Part shown: positions 1-5,113 of the stretch, piece by piece
Layout: each line of letters begins with the position of its first letter
Numbering within the stretch: the stretch's first letter is position 1
Position numbers and translations under genes: made by a program
NCBI GenBank assembly: GCA_026786065.1
Contig: JAJAYS010000086.1
Location: 1-5,113, forward strand
Length of the DNA stretch: 5,113 bases
Direction: 5' to 3'
From: Polaromonas sp.
GTDB taxonomy: Bacteria; Pseudomonadota; Gammaproteobacteria; Burkholderiales; Burkholderiaceae_C
The notes under the pieces: generated by a model
Databases searched by the model: none
What the model saw: only the letters and a program-made list of their open reading frames with translations
Told to the model about the DNA's origin: nothing

Positions 1-23
1 CGTCACAAAATAAAGGGAAAATC

Positions 24-128
24 ATGCGGAAAAACCGGATTGGAATTCTTTTTGTCACTTGGTGCCTGTTGGTGGCCGGTAATGGCGCGTGGGCGCAGCA
101 AAAATACTGGATTGCCTTCAAGGACAAA
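24..128 (+). pseudogene. N-terminal fragment of a secreted protein, probably Bacteroidota type, joined to aroA
   Basis: The 35 codons from the ATG encode a classic Sec signal peptide: a basic n-region (MRKNR), a hydrophobic core ([14 protein letters not shown]) and an Ala-X-Ala-type cleavage site (AWA|QQ) near residue 24. The mature start [11 protein letters not shown] resembles the opening of exported subtilisin-like (S8) proteases of Bacteroidota, which often begin with KYW/L-V-x-F-x-DK; this is recalled family knowledge, not a search result. The upstream bases are A-rich (AAAATAAAGGGAAAATC), unlike the GC-rich rest of the window. Nothing in it resembles the AroA N-terminus. It is best read as sequence from another gene, and perhaps another genome, fused in frame by an assembly error; a real rearrangement is less likely. 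Confidence 0.6.
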
Positions 129-1904
129 CCCGCCCCCGGCGGCTGGGGTGCGGGGGTTGGGGGCCGTTTGCCGCCCGGGGGGGCGCCGCTCCGTCTTTTT
201 TTAGGCAACGCCGGGACGGCCATGCGCCCGCTGACTGCTGCACTGGCCTTGATGAACGCCGACGCGTCGCTGACCGGCGTCGCCCGCATGCATGAGCGCC
301 CCATTGGCGATTTGGTTGAGGCTTTGCGGCAACTTGGCTGCGCCATCGACTACCTTGGCAACGACGGTTTCCCGCCTTTGCGGCTGCGCCCCGGCCAGAT
401 CAGGATTGACCAGCCGATACAGGTCCGGGGCGATGTCTCCAGCCAGTTTCTGACCGCCTTGCTGTTGGCCCTGCCTCTGGTGGCCGCCCGGGACATACGA
501 ATTGAAGTGGTTGGCGAGCTGATTTCACGTCCCTACATTGAAATCACACTCAATCTGCTGCGCCGGTTCGGCATCGACGTGGTGCAGCACGGTTGGCAAA
601 GCTTCACCATTCCCGCAGGCAGCCGTTACCGGTCGCCCGGGCAGATTCATGTCGAAGGCGATGCGTCGTCGGCCAGTTATTTCATCGCGCTCGGCGCGCT
701 GGCAACGTCGAAAGACGGCAGCATCGTGATCCACGGCGTCGGCAGCGACTCGATTCAAGGCGACATCCGCTTTATCGAAGCCGCCCGCGCGATGGGGGCG
801 CGGATAGACAGCGAAGGCCCCTCGCTGCGTGTGTCGCGGGGCCGCTGGCCGCTGCAAGCCATCGACTTGGACTGCAACCACATTCCCGATGCGGCGATGA
901 CGCTGGCCGTGATGGCCCTCTATGCAGAGGGCACAACCACATTGCGCAACATCGCGAGCTGGCGCGTGAAGGAAACCGACCGCATCGCCGCCATGACGTG
1001 CGAACTGCAAAAGCTCGGTGCCGACGTCGAAGCCGGCGCAGACTACTTGAAGATCAGTCCACCAGCCCGCTGGCATGCGGCGGCGATCCACACCTACGAT
1101 GACCACCGCATGGCGATGTGTTTCTCGCTCGCCGCCTTCAATCCGCAACGGCTGCCGGTCCGTATCCTCGATCCGAAGTGTGTCGCCAAGACCTTTCCGG
1201 ATTACTTCGAGACCCTGTTTGAAGTCTGTTCGGCCGCGCAATCCGACATTCCGGTGATCTGTGTCGATGGACCCACGGCCTCTGGTAAAGGCACGCTGGC
1301 CGCCGAGGTCGCGCACCGGCTCGGCTACCACTACCTCGACTCCGGCGCGCTGTACAGGCTGACCGCCTGCGCCGCAACACAGGCCGGTGTCTCCCTCGAC
1401 GATGGCCCTGCTGTGGCCGTAGTCGCGCAGGCATTGCCGATCCGGTTTGACAAAGGCCGCATCCTGCTGGAATCGCTGGACGTGACGGATGCGATCCGCA
1501 GCGAACTGATGGGCATGGCCGCGTCCAGGGTATCGGCTCACGGTGCGGTCAGGGCCGCTCTGGTGGCGCTGCAGCGCGGGTTTCGCAGGCTACCCGGACT
1601 GGTGGCAGACGGTCGCGACATGGGCACAGCGATTTTTCCGGACGCTGCGCTCAAGATTTACCTCACGGCGAGCACGCTTCACCGCGCTGAAAGACGCCAT
1701 AAGCAATTGATTTCAAAGGGAAATAACGCTACAATAGAAAACATTCAGAACGATCTTGAGGCGCGCGACAACCGCGACCAGTCACGACAAAGTTCGCCCT
1801 TGCGATCTGCTGATGATGCCCACCACCTGGACAACACCGATCTGTCGATCAAACAATCGACCGACCTGGTACTCGAATGGTGGCAGGCCAGCCGCCCCTT
1901 CTGA
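24..1904 (+). CDS. aroA-cmk: AroA-Cmk fusion (EPSP synthase / cytidylate kinase), 5' end replaced by foreign sequence
   Basis: One open frame of 626 codons. From about residue 58 it is EPSP synthase (shikimate-3-phosphate + PEP to EPSP, cytoplasmic shikimate pathway): [13 protein letters not shown] at 58-70, [10 protein letters not shown] near 138-147, HIPDAAMT with the catalytic Asp at D289, RVKETDR with E317, and a DDHRMAMC motif. D289 and E317 are 28 residues apart, as D313 and E341 are in E. coli. After [11 protein letters not shown] (to ~401) and a linker of about six residues comes a full cytidylate kinase (CMP/dCMP + ATP): Walker [10 protein letters not shown] at 416-424, LDSGALYR with S440, DGRDMGT at 529-535, and R581/D585/R588 spaced like the CMP-binding R181/D185/R188 of E. 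coli. Such fusions are known in Burkholderiales (about 660 aa). The first ~90 AroA residues, including the PGSKSxSNR PEP-binding signature, are absent; residues 1-35 are an unrelated signal peptide. The kinase half is intact; the AroA half as written would be inactive. The start at 24 belongs to the foreign segment. Confidence 0.85.
   Translation: MRKNRIGILFVTWCLLVAGNGAWAQQKYWIAFKDKPAPGGWGAGVGGRLPPGGAPLRLFLGNAGTAMRPLTAALALMNADASLTGVARMHERPIGDLVEALRQLGCAIDYLGNDGFPPLRLRPGQIRIDQPIQVRGDVSSQFLTALLLALPLVAARDIRIEVVGELISRPYIEITLNLLRRFGIDVVQHGWQSFTIPAGSRYRSPGQIHVEGDASSASYFIALGALATSKDGSIVIHGVGSDSIQGDIRFIEAARAMGARIDSEGPSLRVSRGRWPLQAIDLDCNHIPDAAMTLAVMALYAEGTTTLRNIASWRVKETDRIAAMTCELQKLGADVEAGADYLKISPPARWHAAAIHTYDDHRMAMCFSLAAFNPQRLPVRILDPKCVAKTFPDYFETLFEVCSAAQSDIPVICVDGPTASGKGTLAAEVAHRLGYHYLDSGALYRLTACAATQAGVSLDDGPAVAVVAQALPIRFDKGRILLESLDVTDAIRSELMGMAASRVSAHGAVRAALVALQRGFRRLPGLVADGRDMGTAIFPDAALKIYLTASTLHRAERRHKQLISKGNNATIENIQNDLEARDNRDQSRQSSPLRSADDAHHLDNTDLSIKQSTDLVLEWWQASRPF
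129..202. other. A-free, G-run-rich junction segment
   Basis: No adenine occurs in these 74 bases, and 57 of the 66 bases at 129-194 are G or C. Runs include five C (133-137), five G (152-156 and 159-163), seven G (177-183) and seven T (196-202). It lies exactly between the foreign signal-peptide segment and the first convincing AroA residues. Its translation (Gly/Pro-rich, including [13 protein letters not shown]) only faintly recalls the 'GGRFPV..A.LFLGNAG' stretch that precedes the GNAGTA motif in related AroA proteins. This fits low-quality or error-filled read ends that were used to bridge two contigs. Confidence 0.6.
1707..1735 (+). promoter_or_regulatory. Candidate sigma-70 promoter for rpsA inside cmk
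   Basis: TTGATT at 1707-1712 and TACAAT at 1730-1735 are separated by 17 bases, the optimal spacing; each hexamer is close to consensus (TTGACA/TATAAT). They sit in an AT-rich island (about 1700-1747) within otherwise GC-rich cmk coding sequence, where the protein reads [17 protein letters not shown]. Transcription would start near 1742 and give rpsA a leader of about 336 bases. In E. coli, rpsA is likewise served by promoters located in or near cmk. No transcript data are available here. Confidence 0.55.
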
Positions 1905-1951
1905 TCGCAAACAATCCCGCACCCGCCGGGATACAGATCAGGGGATTTTTT
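1898..1951 (+). terminator. Terminator-like stem-loop with T tract at the end of cmk
   Basis: An outer stem pairs CTGATC (1901-1906) with GATCAG (1936-1941) and extends by two G-T pairs and one C-G pair to 1898/1944. An inner stem pairs ATCCCG (1914-1919) with CGGGAT (1927-1932) around a 7-base loop. After one A, six T follow (1946-1951). An alternative pairing, AATCCC (1913-1918) with GGGATT (1942-1947), would compete and cover the start of the T tract. The cmk stop codon lies inside the outer stem. Internal loops make it weaker than a perfect intrinsic terminator, so partial termination or attenuation ahead of rpsA is plausible. Confidence 0.45.
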
Positions 1952-1961
1952 CACGTAACCC

Positions 1962-2037
1962 GCGGCCCTACTTGCTTTACTTGCCAGTCAGGCCGCAAAA
2001 ACCAAACCGCCGCAAGCAGCCTCAAACCTTTTGGCAA
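1962..2037 (+). promoter_or_regulatory. rpsA leader with overlapping inverted repeats
   Basis: The rest of the cmk-rpsA spacer holds three pairings: GCGGCC (1962-1967) with GGCCGC (1991-1996), CTTGC (1971-1975) with GCAAG (2012-2016), and TTGCCA (1981-1986) with TGGCAA (2032-2037). They overlap, so they cannot all form at once, as in switchable leaders. In E. coli the rpsA leader folds into hairpins and S1 represses its own translation through it; a similar role here is inferred only from position. I see no convincing second promoter between 1952 and 2077. Confidence 0.3.
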
Positions 2038-2067
2038 TTCCGCCAACCGAACCCTGCTGTGTGGATT

Positions 2068-2071
2068 AGGA
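2068..2071 (+). promoter_or_regulatory. Ribosome binding site of rpsA
   Basis: AGGA lies six bases before the ATG at 2078. It supports that start over the longer in-frame reading from 1877, which would run through the cmk end and the terminator-like fold. Confidence 0.6.
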
Positions 2072-2077
2072 AACTCC

Positions 2078-3763
2078 ATGTCTGAATCTTTTGCCGCCCT
2101 ATTTGAAGAATCGCTGAAACGCTCTGAAATGCGTACCGGCGAGGTCATTACCGCTGAAGTCGTCCGCATCGACCACAACCATGTCGTCGTGAACGCCGGA
2201 CTCAAATCCGAGGCTTACGTCCCCCTCGAAGAATTCAAAAACGACCAGGGCGAACTCGAAGTCCAGGTCGGCGACTTCGTGTCGGTGGCCATCGACTCGG
2301 TCGAAAACGGCTACGGCGACACGCTGCTCAGCCGCGACAAGGCCAAGCGCCTCGCATCCTGGATGAGCCTTGAGAAAGCGCTCGAATCCGGCGAATTTGT
2401 CACCGGTCAGACCAGCGGCAAAGTTAAAGGTGGCCTGACCGTTCTGGTGAACGGCATTCGCGCCTTCCTGCCAGGTTCGTTGATCGACACCCGGCCGGTC
2501 AAGGACTTGTCTCCGTACGAGAACAAGACCATGGAATTCAAGGTCATCAAGCTCGACCGCAAGCGCAACAACGTGGTGCTGTCGCGCCGCGCGGTGGTCG
2601 AGGCCAGCATGGGCGAAGAACGCGCCAAGCTGATGGAAACCCTGAAAGAGGGTTCGGCAGTCAAAGGCATCGTCAAGAACATCACCGAATACGGTGCGTT
2701 TGTGGACCTTGGCGGCATCGACGGACTGCTGCACATTACCGACATGGCCTGGCGCCGGGTGCGTCACCCGAGCGAAGTGGTCACGGCCGGTCAGGAAATC
2801 ATCGCCAAGATCCTGAAGTTCGATACCGAGAAAAACCGCGTGTCGCTTGGTTTGAAGCAAATGGGCGACGACCCGTGGATGGGCGTGAACCGCCGCTACC
2901 CGCAGGGCACACGCCTGTTCGGCAAGATCACCAACATCGCCGACTACGGCGCCTTCGTCGAGCTCGAGCCGGGCATCGAAGGCCTGGTCCACGTGTCCGA
3001 AATGGACTGGACCAACAAGAACGTCGCGCCGAGCAAGCTCGTTGCGCTGGGCGATGAAGTCGAAGTCATGATTCTCGAAATCGACGAAGATAAGCGCCGC
3101 ATCAGCCTGGGCATGAAGCAATGCAAGGCCAATCCGTGGCAAGAGTTTGCGCAAGACACCAAGCGTGGCGACCGCGTCAAGGGCCCGATCAAGTCCATCA
3201 CCGACTTCGGCGTGTTTGTCGGGCTGGCAGCGGGTATTGACGGTCTGGTTCATCTTTCCGACCTGTCCTGGAACGAGCCCGGCGAAGCCGCCGTGCGCAA
3301 TTACAAAAAAGGTCAGGAAGTCGAAGCCATTGTGCTGGCCGTCGATGTGGACCGCGAGCGCATTTCGCTTGGCATCAAGCAGCTTGACTCTGATCCGTTC
3401 ACGACGTTTGTGGCGATCAACGACAGGGGCGCCATCGTCACCGGCAAGGTCAAGACCGTCGATGCCAAGGGTGCCGAGATCGACCTGGGTGAAGACGTCA
3501 TCGGTTATTTGCGCGCCAGCGAAATCAGCCGCGACCGCGTCGAAGACGCGCGCAACGTGCTCAAACAGGGCGACGAAGTCTCGGCTGTCGTGGTGAACGT
3601 GGATCGCAAGACCCGCAACATCCAGCTGTCGGTCAAGGCGAAAGACAACGCCGACCAGCAAGAAGCCATGGCCACCTTGAGCCAGCAGTCCTCACGGGAG
3701 AGCGCCGGCCTGACCAACCTCGGTGCCCTGTTGCGCGCCAAGATGGACAACGACGCGAAGTAA
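2078..3763 (+). CDS. rpsA: 30S ribosomal protein S1
   Basis: A 561-residue protein (E. coli S1 has 557) that binds mRNA on the small ribosomal subunit and lets ribosomes start on structured or weak-Shine-Dalgarno mRNAs. It starts [13 protein letters not shown], the usual S1 N-terminus that anchors it to protein S2. Six S1 (OB-fold) domains follow at roughly 21-88, 106-172, 193-261, 278-348, 365-435 and 452-521. Domains 3-6 carry the typical signatures: [72 protein letters not shown], and the more divergent [16 protein letters not shown] in domain 6. Spacers such as LKQMGDDPW and MKQCKANPW match the gammaproteobacterial protein. The ATG at 2078 has an AGGA six bases upstream and gives the normal length. 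It follows cmk as in E. coli, probably with its own promoter inside cmk (1707-1735). The gene looks complete and functional. Confidence 0.97.
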   Translation: MSESFAALFEESLKRSEMRTGEVITAEVVRIDHNHVVVNAGLKSEAYVPLEEFKNDQGELEVQVGDFVSVAIDSVENGYGDTLLSRDKAKRLASWMSLEKALESGEFVTGQTSGKVKGGLTVLVNGIRAFLPGSLIDTRPVKDLSPYENKTMEFKVIKLDRKRNNVVLSRRAVVEASMGEERAKLMETLKEGSAVKGIVKNITEYGAFVDLGGIDGLLHITDMAWRRVRHPSEVVTAGQEIIAKILKFDTEKNRVSLGLKQMGDDPWMGVNRRYPQGTRLFGKITNIADYGAFVELEPGIEGLVHVSEMDWTNKNVAPSKLVALGDEVEVMILEIDEDKRRISLGMKQCKANPWQEFAQDTKRGDRVKGPIKSITDFGVFVGLAAGIDGLVHLSDLSWNEPGEAAVRNYKKGQEVEAIVLAVDVDRERISLGIKQLDSDPFTTFVAINDRGAIVTGKVKTVDAKGAEIDLGEDVIGYLRASEISRDRVEDARNVLKQGDEVSAVVVNVDRKTRNIQLSVKAKDNADQQEAMATLSQQSSRESAGLTNLGALLRAKMDNDAK

Positions 3764-3836
3764 GCCTGCGCGGCGGACCGTGCGGCGCAGCAGCGCTGCC
3801 TGCACGGTCGGTCTCAAGCTTGACTAGCTTGCAGGC
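3764..3836 (+). other. Structured rpsA-ihfB spacer (nested hairpins, no T tract)
   Basis: Directly after the rpsA stop, GACCGTGC (3776-3783) pairs perfectly with GCACGGTC (3802-3809). The stem continues through 3784-3785/3800-3801 (one of these a G-T pair) and, past one bulge, GCAG (3787-3790) with CTGC (3796-3799), leaving a 5-base loop. A second hairpin pairs CAAGCT (3815-3820) with AGCTTG (3826-3831). GCCTGC (3764-3769) can pair with GCAGGC (3831-3836) and enclose both. No T run follows, so it is not a standard intrinsic terminator. It may protect the rpsA mRNA 3' end or attenuate read-through into ihfB. Confidence 0.4.
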
Positions 3837-3845
3837 TGCCCCGCA

Positions 3846-3871
3846 CTCTTCCCTTCCTCTTTCCCCCTCTT
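3846..3871 (+). promoter_or_regulatory. 26-base uninterrupted pyrimidine tract upstream of ihfB
   Basis: Every base from 3846 to 3871 is C or T, ending 21 bases before the ihfB ATG. No Shine-Dalgarno sequence is visible in the gap (TGGTTTCCTGAATCACGCCCCC region). Pyrimidine-rich tracts in 5' regions are known binding sites for ribosomal protein S1, so this may be the ribosome-recruiting element for ihfB; that role is inferred. Confidence 0.4.
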
Positions 3872-3892
3872 GGTTTCCTGAATCACGCCCCC

Positions 3893-4210
3893 ATGACAAG
3901 AAGCGACCTGGTTGAAGAGCTGGCATCCCGGTTCAGCCAGCTCACCCACCGCGATGCCGAGTACGCCGTCAAGACCATTCTCGACGCGATGGGCGACGCA
4001 ATGGTGCGCGGGCACCGCATCGAAATACGTGGCTTCGGCAGTTTCTCGGTCAACCGGCGCTCGCCGCGAATCGGACGCAACCCGCGTTCCGGCGCAAGCG
4101 TGGCCATCCCTGAAAAACGGGTGCCCCATTTCAAGCCCGGAAAGGCGCTTCGCGAGGCGGTCGAAGCCAGCTCCGACGCAGCATTGCAGCCGCCTAAAGC
4201 CGCGATTTAG
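3893..4210 (+). CDS. ihfB: Integration host factor subunit beta
   Basis: A 105-residue nucleoid protein of the HU/IHF family; with IhfA it forms the heterodimer that bends DNA sharply at specific sites in recombination, replication and sigma-54 promoters. The N-terminus [14 protein letters not shown] and the DNA-binding arm match IHF-beta, not [16 protein letters not shown] at 43-56, GRNPRSG at 61-67 with the intercalating proline at P64, and [12 protein letters not shown] at 77-88. E44 and R46, which read the consensus in E. coli IHF-beta, are at the same numbers. It is about 11 residues longer than the E. coli protein (94), with an Ala/Pro-rich tail as often seen in betaproteobacteria. It follows rpsA, as in E. 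coli. No Shine-Dalgarno is seen; the start is set by homology to residue 1. Confidence 0.95.
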   Translation: MTRSDLVEELASRFSQLTHRDAEYAVKTILDAMGDAMVRGHRIEIRGFGSFSVNRRSPRIGRNPRSGASVAIPEKRVPHFKPGKALREAVEASSDAALQPPKAAI

Positions 4211-4238
4211 CGACCCGCTGTCGAGCCAGGAAAGGGCG

Positions 4239-4283
4239 ATGGCTGGCTACAATTACCAGCCCACTTTAGGAACATCCTGGTGA
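4239..4283 (+). CDS. Possible 14-codon leader peptide before lapA
   Basis: ATG at 4239 opens the peptide MAGYNYQPTLGTSW, stopping at TGA 4281-4283. A strong purine-rich ribosome binding site, AGGAAAGGG (4228-4236), stands just upstream, better than that of lapA itself. The stop overlaps the lapA start in the arrangement GTGA (4280-4283), typical of translational coupling. I do not recognise the peptide. It could be a chance ORF, and if transcription starts from the possible -10 at 4248 the peptide would not be on that message. Conservation in relatives would decide. Confidence 0.3.
   Translation: MAGYNYQPTLGTSW
4248..4253 (+). promoter_or_regulatory. Possible -10 element for lapAB
   Basis: TACAAT preceded by GGC is a common -10 form in Burkholderiales. 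No good -35 is found 16-18 bases upstream, so the call is weak. Transcription would start near 4260 and leave a leader of about 20 bases carrying the lapA ribosome binding site. Confidence 0.25.
4268..4272 (+). promoter_or_regulatory. Ribosome binding site of lapA (supports GTG start)
   Basis: AGGAA lies seven bases before the GTG at 4280. No ATG is found nearby in frame upstream, and the translation from this GTG (MKYL...) matches the start of the LapA family, so the GTG start is preferred. Confidence 0.6.
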
Positions 4284-4567
4284 AATACCTGATGTGGCTG
4301 CTCAAGGCAGCCATTTTTTTTACGCTGTTTGCCTTTGCGCTGAACAACCAGCAAACGGTTTCAGTGCGCTTGTTTTTTGGCACCGTGTGGAACGCTCCGC
4401 TGGTGCTGGTGGTCTTGGCGACCTTTGCGTGCGGTTTGGCATTGGGCGTGCTGATGATGATGCCGCGCTGGTGGCGCAACCGCAAAGGCGGCGTGCAGCA
4501 CAGCCGATTCGCGCCCGCGTCCACCATGCTGGACGACCCGGGCACGTCCACGCACCATGGAATTTGA
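4280..4567 (+). CDS. lapA: LapA-family inner-membrane protein (DUF1049, YciS-like)
   Basis: A 95-residue protein with two membrane segments, about 5-21 (MWLLKAAIFFTLFAFAL) and 39-60 (APLVLVVLATF..GLALGVLMM), joined by the short loop NNQQTVSVRLFFGTVWN that is typical of the family. A basic stretch PRWWRNRKGG follows the second helix, so both ends probably face the cytoplasm. In E. coli LapA is a partner of LapB in lipopolysaccharide assembly and LpxC control. The C-terminal tail is short and lacks the clear coiled coil of E. coli YciS (102 residues). It starts with GTG and overlaps lapB by 11 bases. Its place between ihfB and lapB supports the call, although the sequence itself is poorly conserved outside the helices. 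Confidence 0.88.
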   Translation: MKYLMWLLKAAIFFTLFAFALNNQQTVSVRLFFGTVWNAPLVLVVLATFACGLALGVLMMMPRWWRNRKGGVQHSRFAPASTMLDDPGTSTHHGI

Positions 4568-5113
4568 CTTCACCTGGATTTTGATCGGCTTGCCGGTATT
4601 TTTCACGCTGGGCTGGCTGGCCTCGCGGCTGGACCTGCGGCAACTTCGCATCGAGAACCGGCAGGCTCCGAAAGCCTATTTCAAGGGCCTGAATTTCCTG
4701 CTGAATGAGCAGCAGGACCAGGCCATCGACGCCTTCATCGAAGCCGTTCAAGGCGACCCCGACACCTCGGAGCTGCATTTCGCCCTCGGCAACCTGTTTC
4801 GTCGGCGCGGCGAGTACGAGCGGGCGGTGCGGGTGCATGAGCACCTGCTGTCGCGCGGCGATCTGACGCAGCCCGAGCGGGACCGCGCACAGCACGCGCT
4901 GGCGCTCGACTTTTTAAAGGCCGGCCTGCTCGACCGTGCGGAAGCGGCCTTGCGCCGACTCGAAGGCACCGCGTTCCAGGAAGAAGCGCGGCTCGCCCTG
5001 CTGTCGATCTACGAGCGCTCCAGCGACTGGCCCAACGCCAGCGAAATAGCCAGCCGCCTGGGCAACTCGGGGCAAGGCAATTTCAGCACCCGCGCGGCGC
5101 ACTACCTGTGCGA
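4557..5113 (+). CDS. lapB: LPS assembly protein LapB (YciM), 3' end cut by window edge
   Basis: The frame opens at ATG 4557 and stays open to the right edge: 185 codons of an expected ~390. LapB is a membrane-anchored TPR protein that in E. coli brings LpxC to the FtsH protease and so limits LPS synthesis. Residues 6-22 (TWILIGLPVFFTLGWLA) form the N-terminal anchor, followed by a basic segment. TPR units follow at about 39-72 (YFKGLNFLLNEQQDQAIDAF), 73-106 (LHFALGNLFRRRGEYERAVR), 113-146 (ALALDFLKAGLLDRAEAALR) and from 147 (LLSIYERSSDWPNA). GLNFLLNEQQDQAID and LGNLFRRRGEYERAVRVH are close to E. coli LapB. The C-terminal rubredoxin-like metal domain lies beyond the window. The start has no Shine-Dalgarno and lies inside the end of lapA, so translation is probably coupled to lapA. 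Confidence 0.93.
   Translation, partial: MEFDFTWILIGLPVFFTLGWLASRLDLRQLRIENRQAPKAYFKGLNFLLNEQQDQAIDAFIEAVQGDPDTSELHFALGNLFRRRGEYERAVRVHEHLLSRGDLTQPERDRAQHALALDFLKAGLLDRAEAALRRLEGTAFQEEARLALLSIYERSSDWPNASEIASRLGNSGQGNFSTRAAHYLC

Noticed and set aside
525..1541. 338-codon minus-strand frame across aroA-cmk
   Set aside because: It is antisense to a frame with clear AroA and Cmk motifs; its R/H-rich composition is typical of shadow frames.
24..1904. A genuine exported EPSP synthase
   Set aside because: The signal peptide is followed by an anomalous A-free segment and an AroA that lacks its PEP-binding start, so a join artefact explains it better.
1877..2077. N-terminal extension of rpsA by 67 codons in frame
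   Set aside because: The extension overlaps the cmk end and the terminator-like fold, has no S1 homology, and the start at 2078 has AGGA and the canonical MSESF N-terminus.
2099..3661. 520-codon open frame on the minus strand across rpsA
   Set aside because: It is the exact antisense shadow of rpsA, caused by GC-rich codon bias. The protein is low-complexity (V/D/H/A-rich) and matches no known family, and there is no start signal.
4320..4895. 191-codon minus-strand frame across lapA-lapB
   Set aside because: It is antisense to two recognisable genes, with no family features or start signals.
1..5113. Mobile elements, CRISPR arrays, tRNA/rRNA genes, defence genes
   Set aside because: No transposase motifs, terminal inverted repeats, regularly spaced repeats, or tRNA/rRNA-like sequence were seen on either strand.

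Overview
The window looks like a betaproteobacterial (Burkholderiales, probably Comamonadaceae-like) chromosome segment, all genes on the + strand. The order is aroA-cmk (fused), rpsA, ihfB, lapA, lapB. The assignment rests on the AroA-Cmk fusion, the GC-rich codon use and the gene order; the protein motifs match the E. coli families closely, but no search was run.

Layout. Bases 1-128 hold the start of an unrelated secreted protein: an N-terminal signal peptide followed by a short segment resembling Bacteroidota exported proteases. Bases 129-202 form an odd stretch of 74 bases without a single A and full of G runs. From about 195 the reading frame becomes EPSP synthase (AroA) without its first ~90 residues, and it continues into a complete cytidylate kinase ending at 1904. 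The most likely reading is a chimeric or mis-joined contig end, so the single open frame 24-1904 should not be read as a real secreted enzyme. Next come a 173-base spacer with a terminator-like fold and leader inverted repeats, rpsA (2078-3763), a 129-base structured spacer with a 26-base pyrimidine tract, ihfB (3893-4210), a 69-base spacer with a possible 14-codon leader peptide, lapA (4280-4567, GTG start), and lapB (from 4557, running off the right edge, 185 codons visible).

How the genes relate. This is a housekeeping cluster: aromatic amino acid precursor synthesis (AroA), CMP/dCMP phosphorylation (Cmk), ribosomal protein S1, the beta subunit of integration host factor, and the LapA/LapB inner-membrane pair, which in E. 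coli controls LPS synthesis through LpxC turnover. lapA and lapB overlap and are probably translationally coupled. A good sigma-70-type promoter inside the 3' part of cmk (TTGATT, 17 bases, TACAAT) probably drives rpsA.

I found no mobile element, CRISPR array, tRNA/rRNA or defence system. The points worth a second look are the anomalous left join, the promoter-terminator arrangement ahead of rpsA, the S1-type pyrimidine tract before the Shine-Dalgarno-less ihfB, and the small ORF whose stop overlaps the lapA start.
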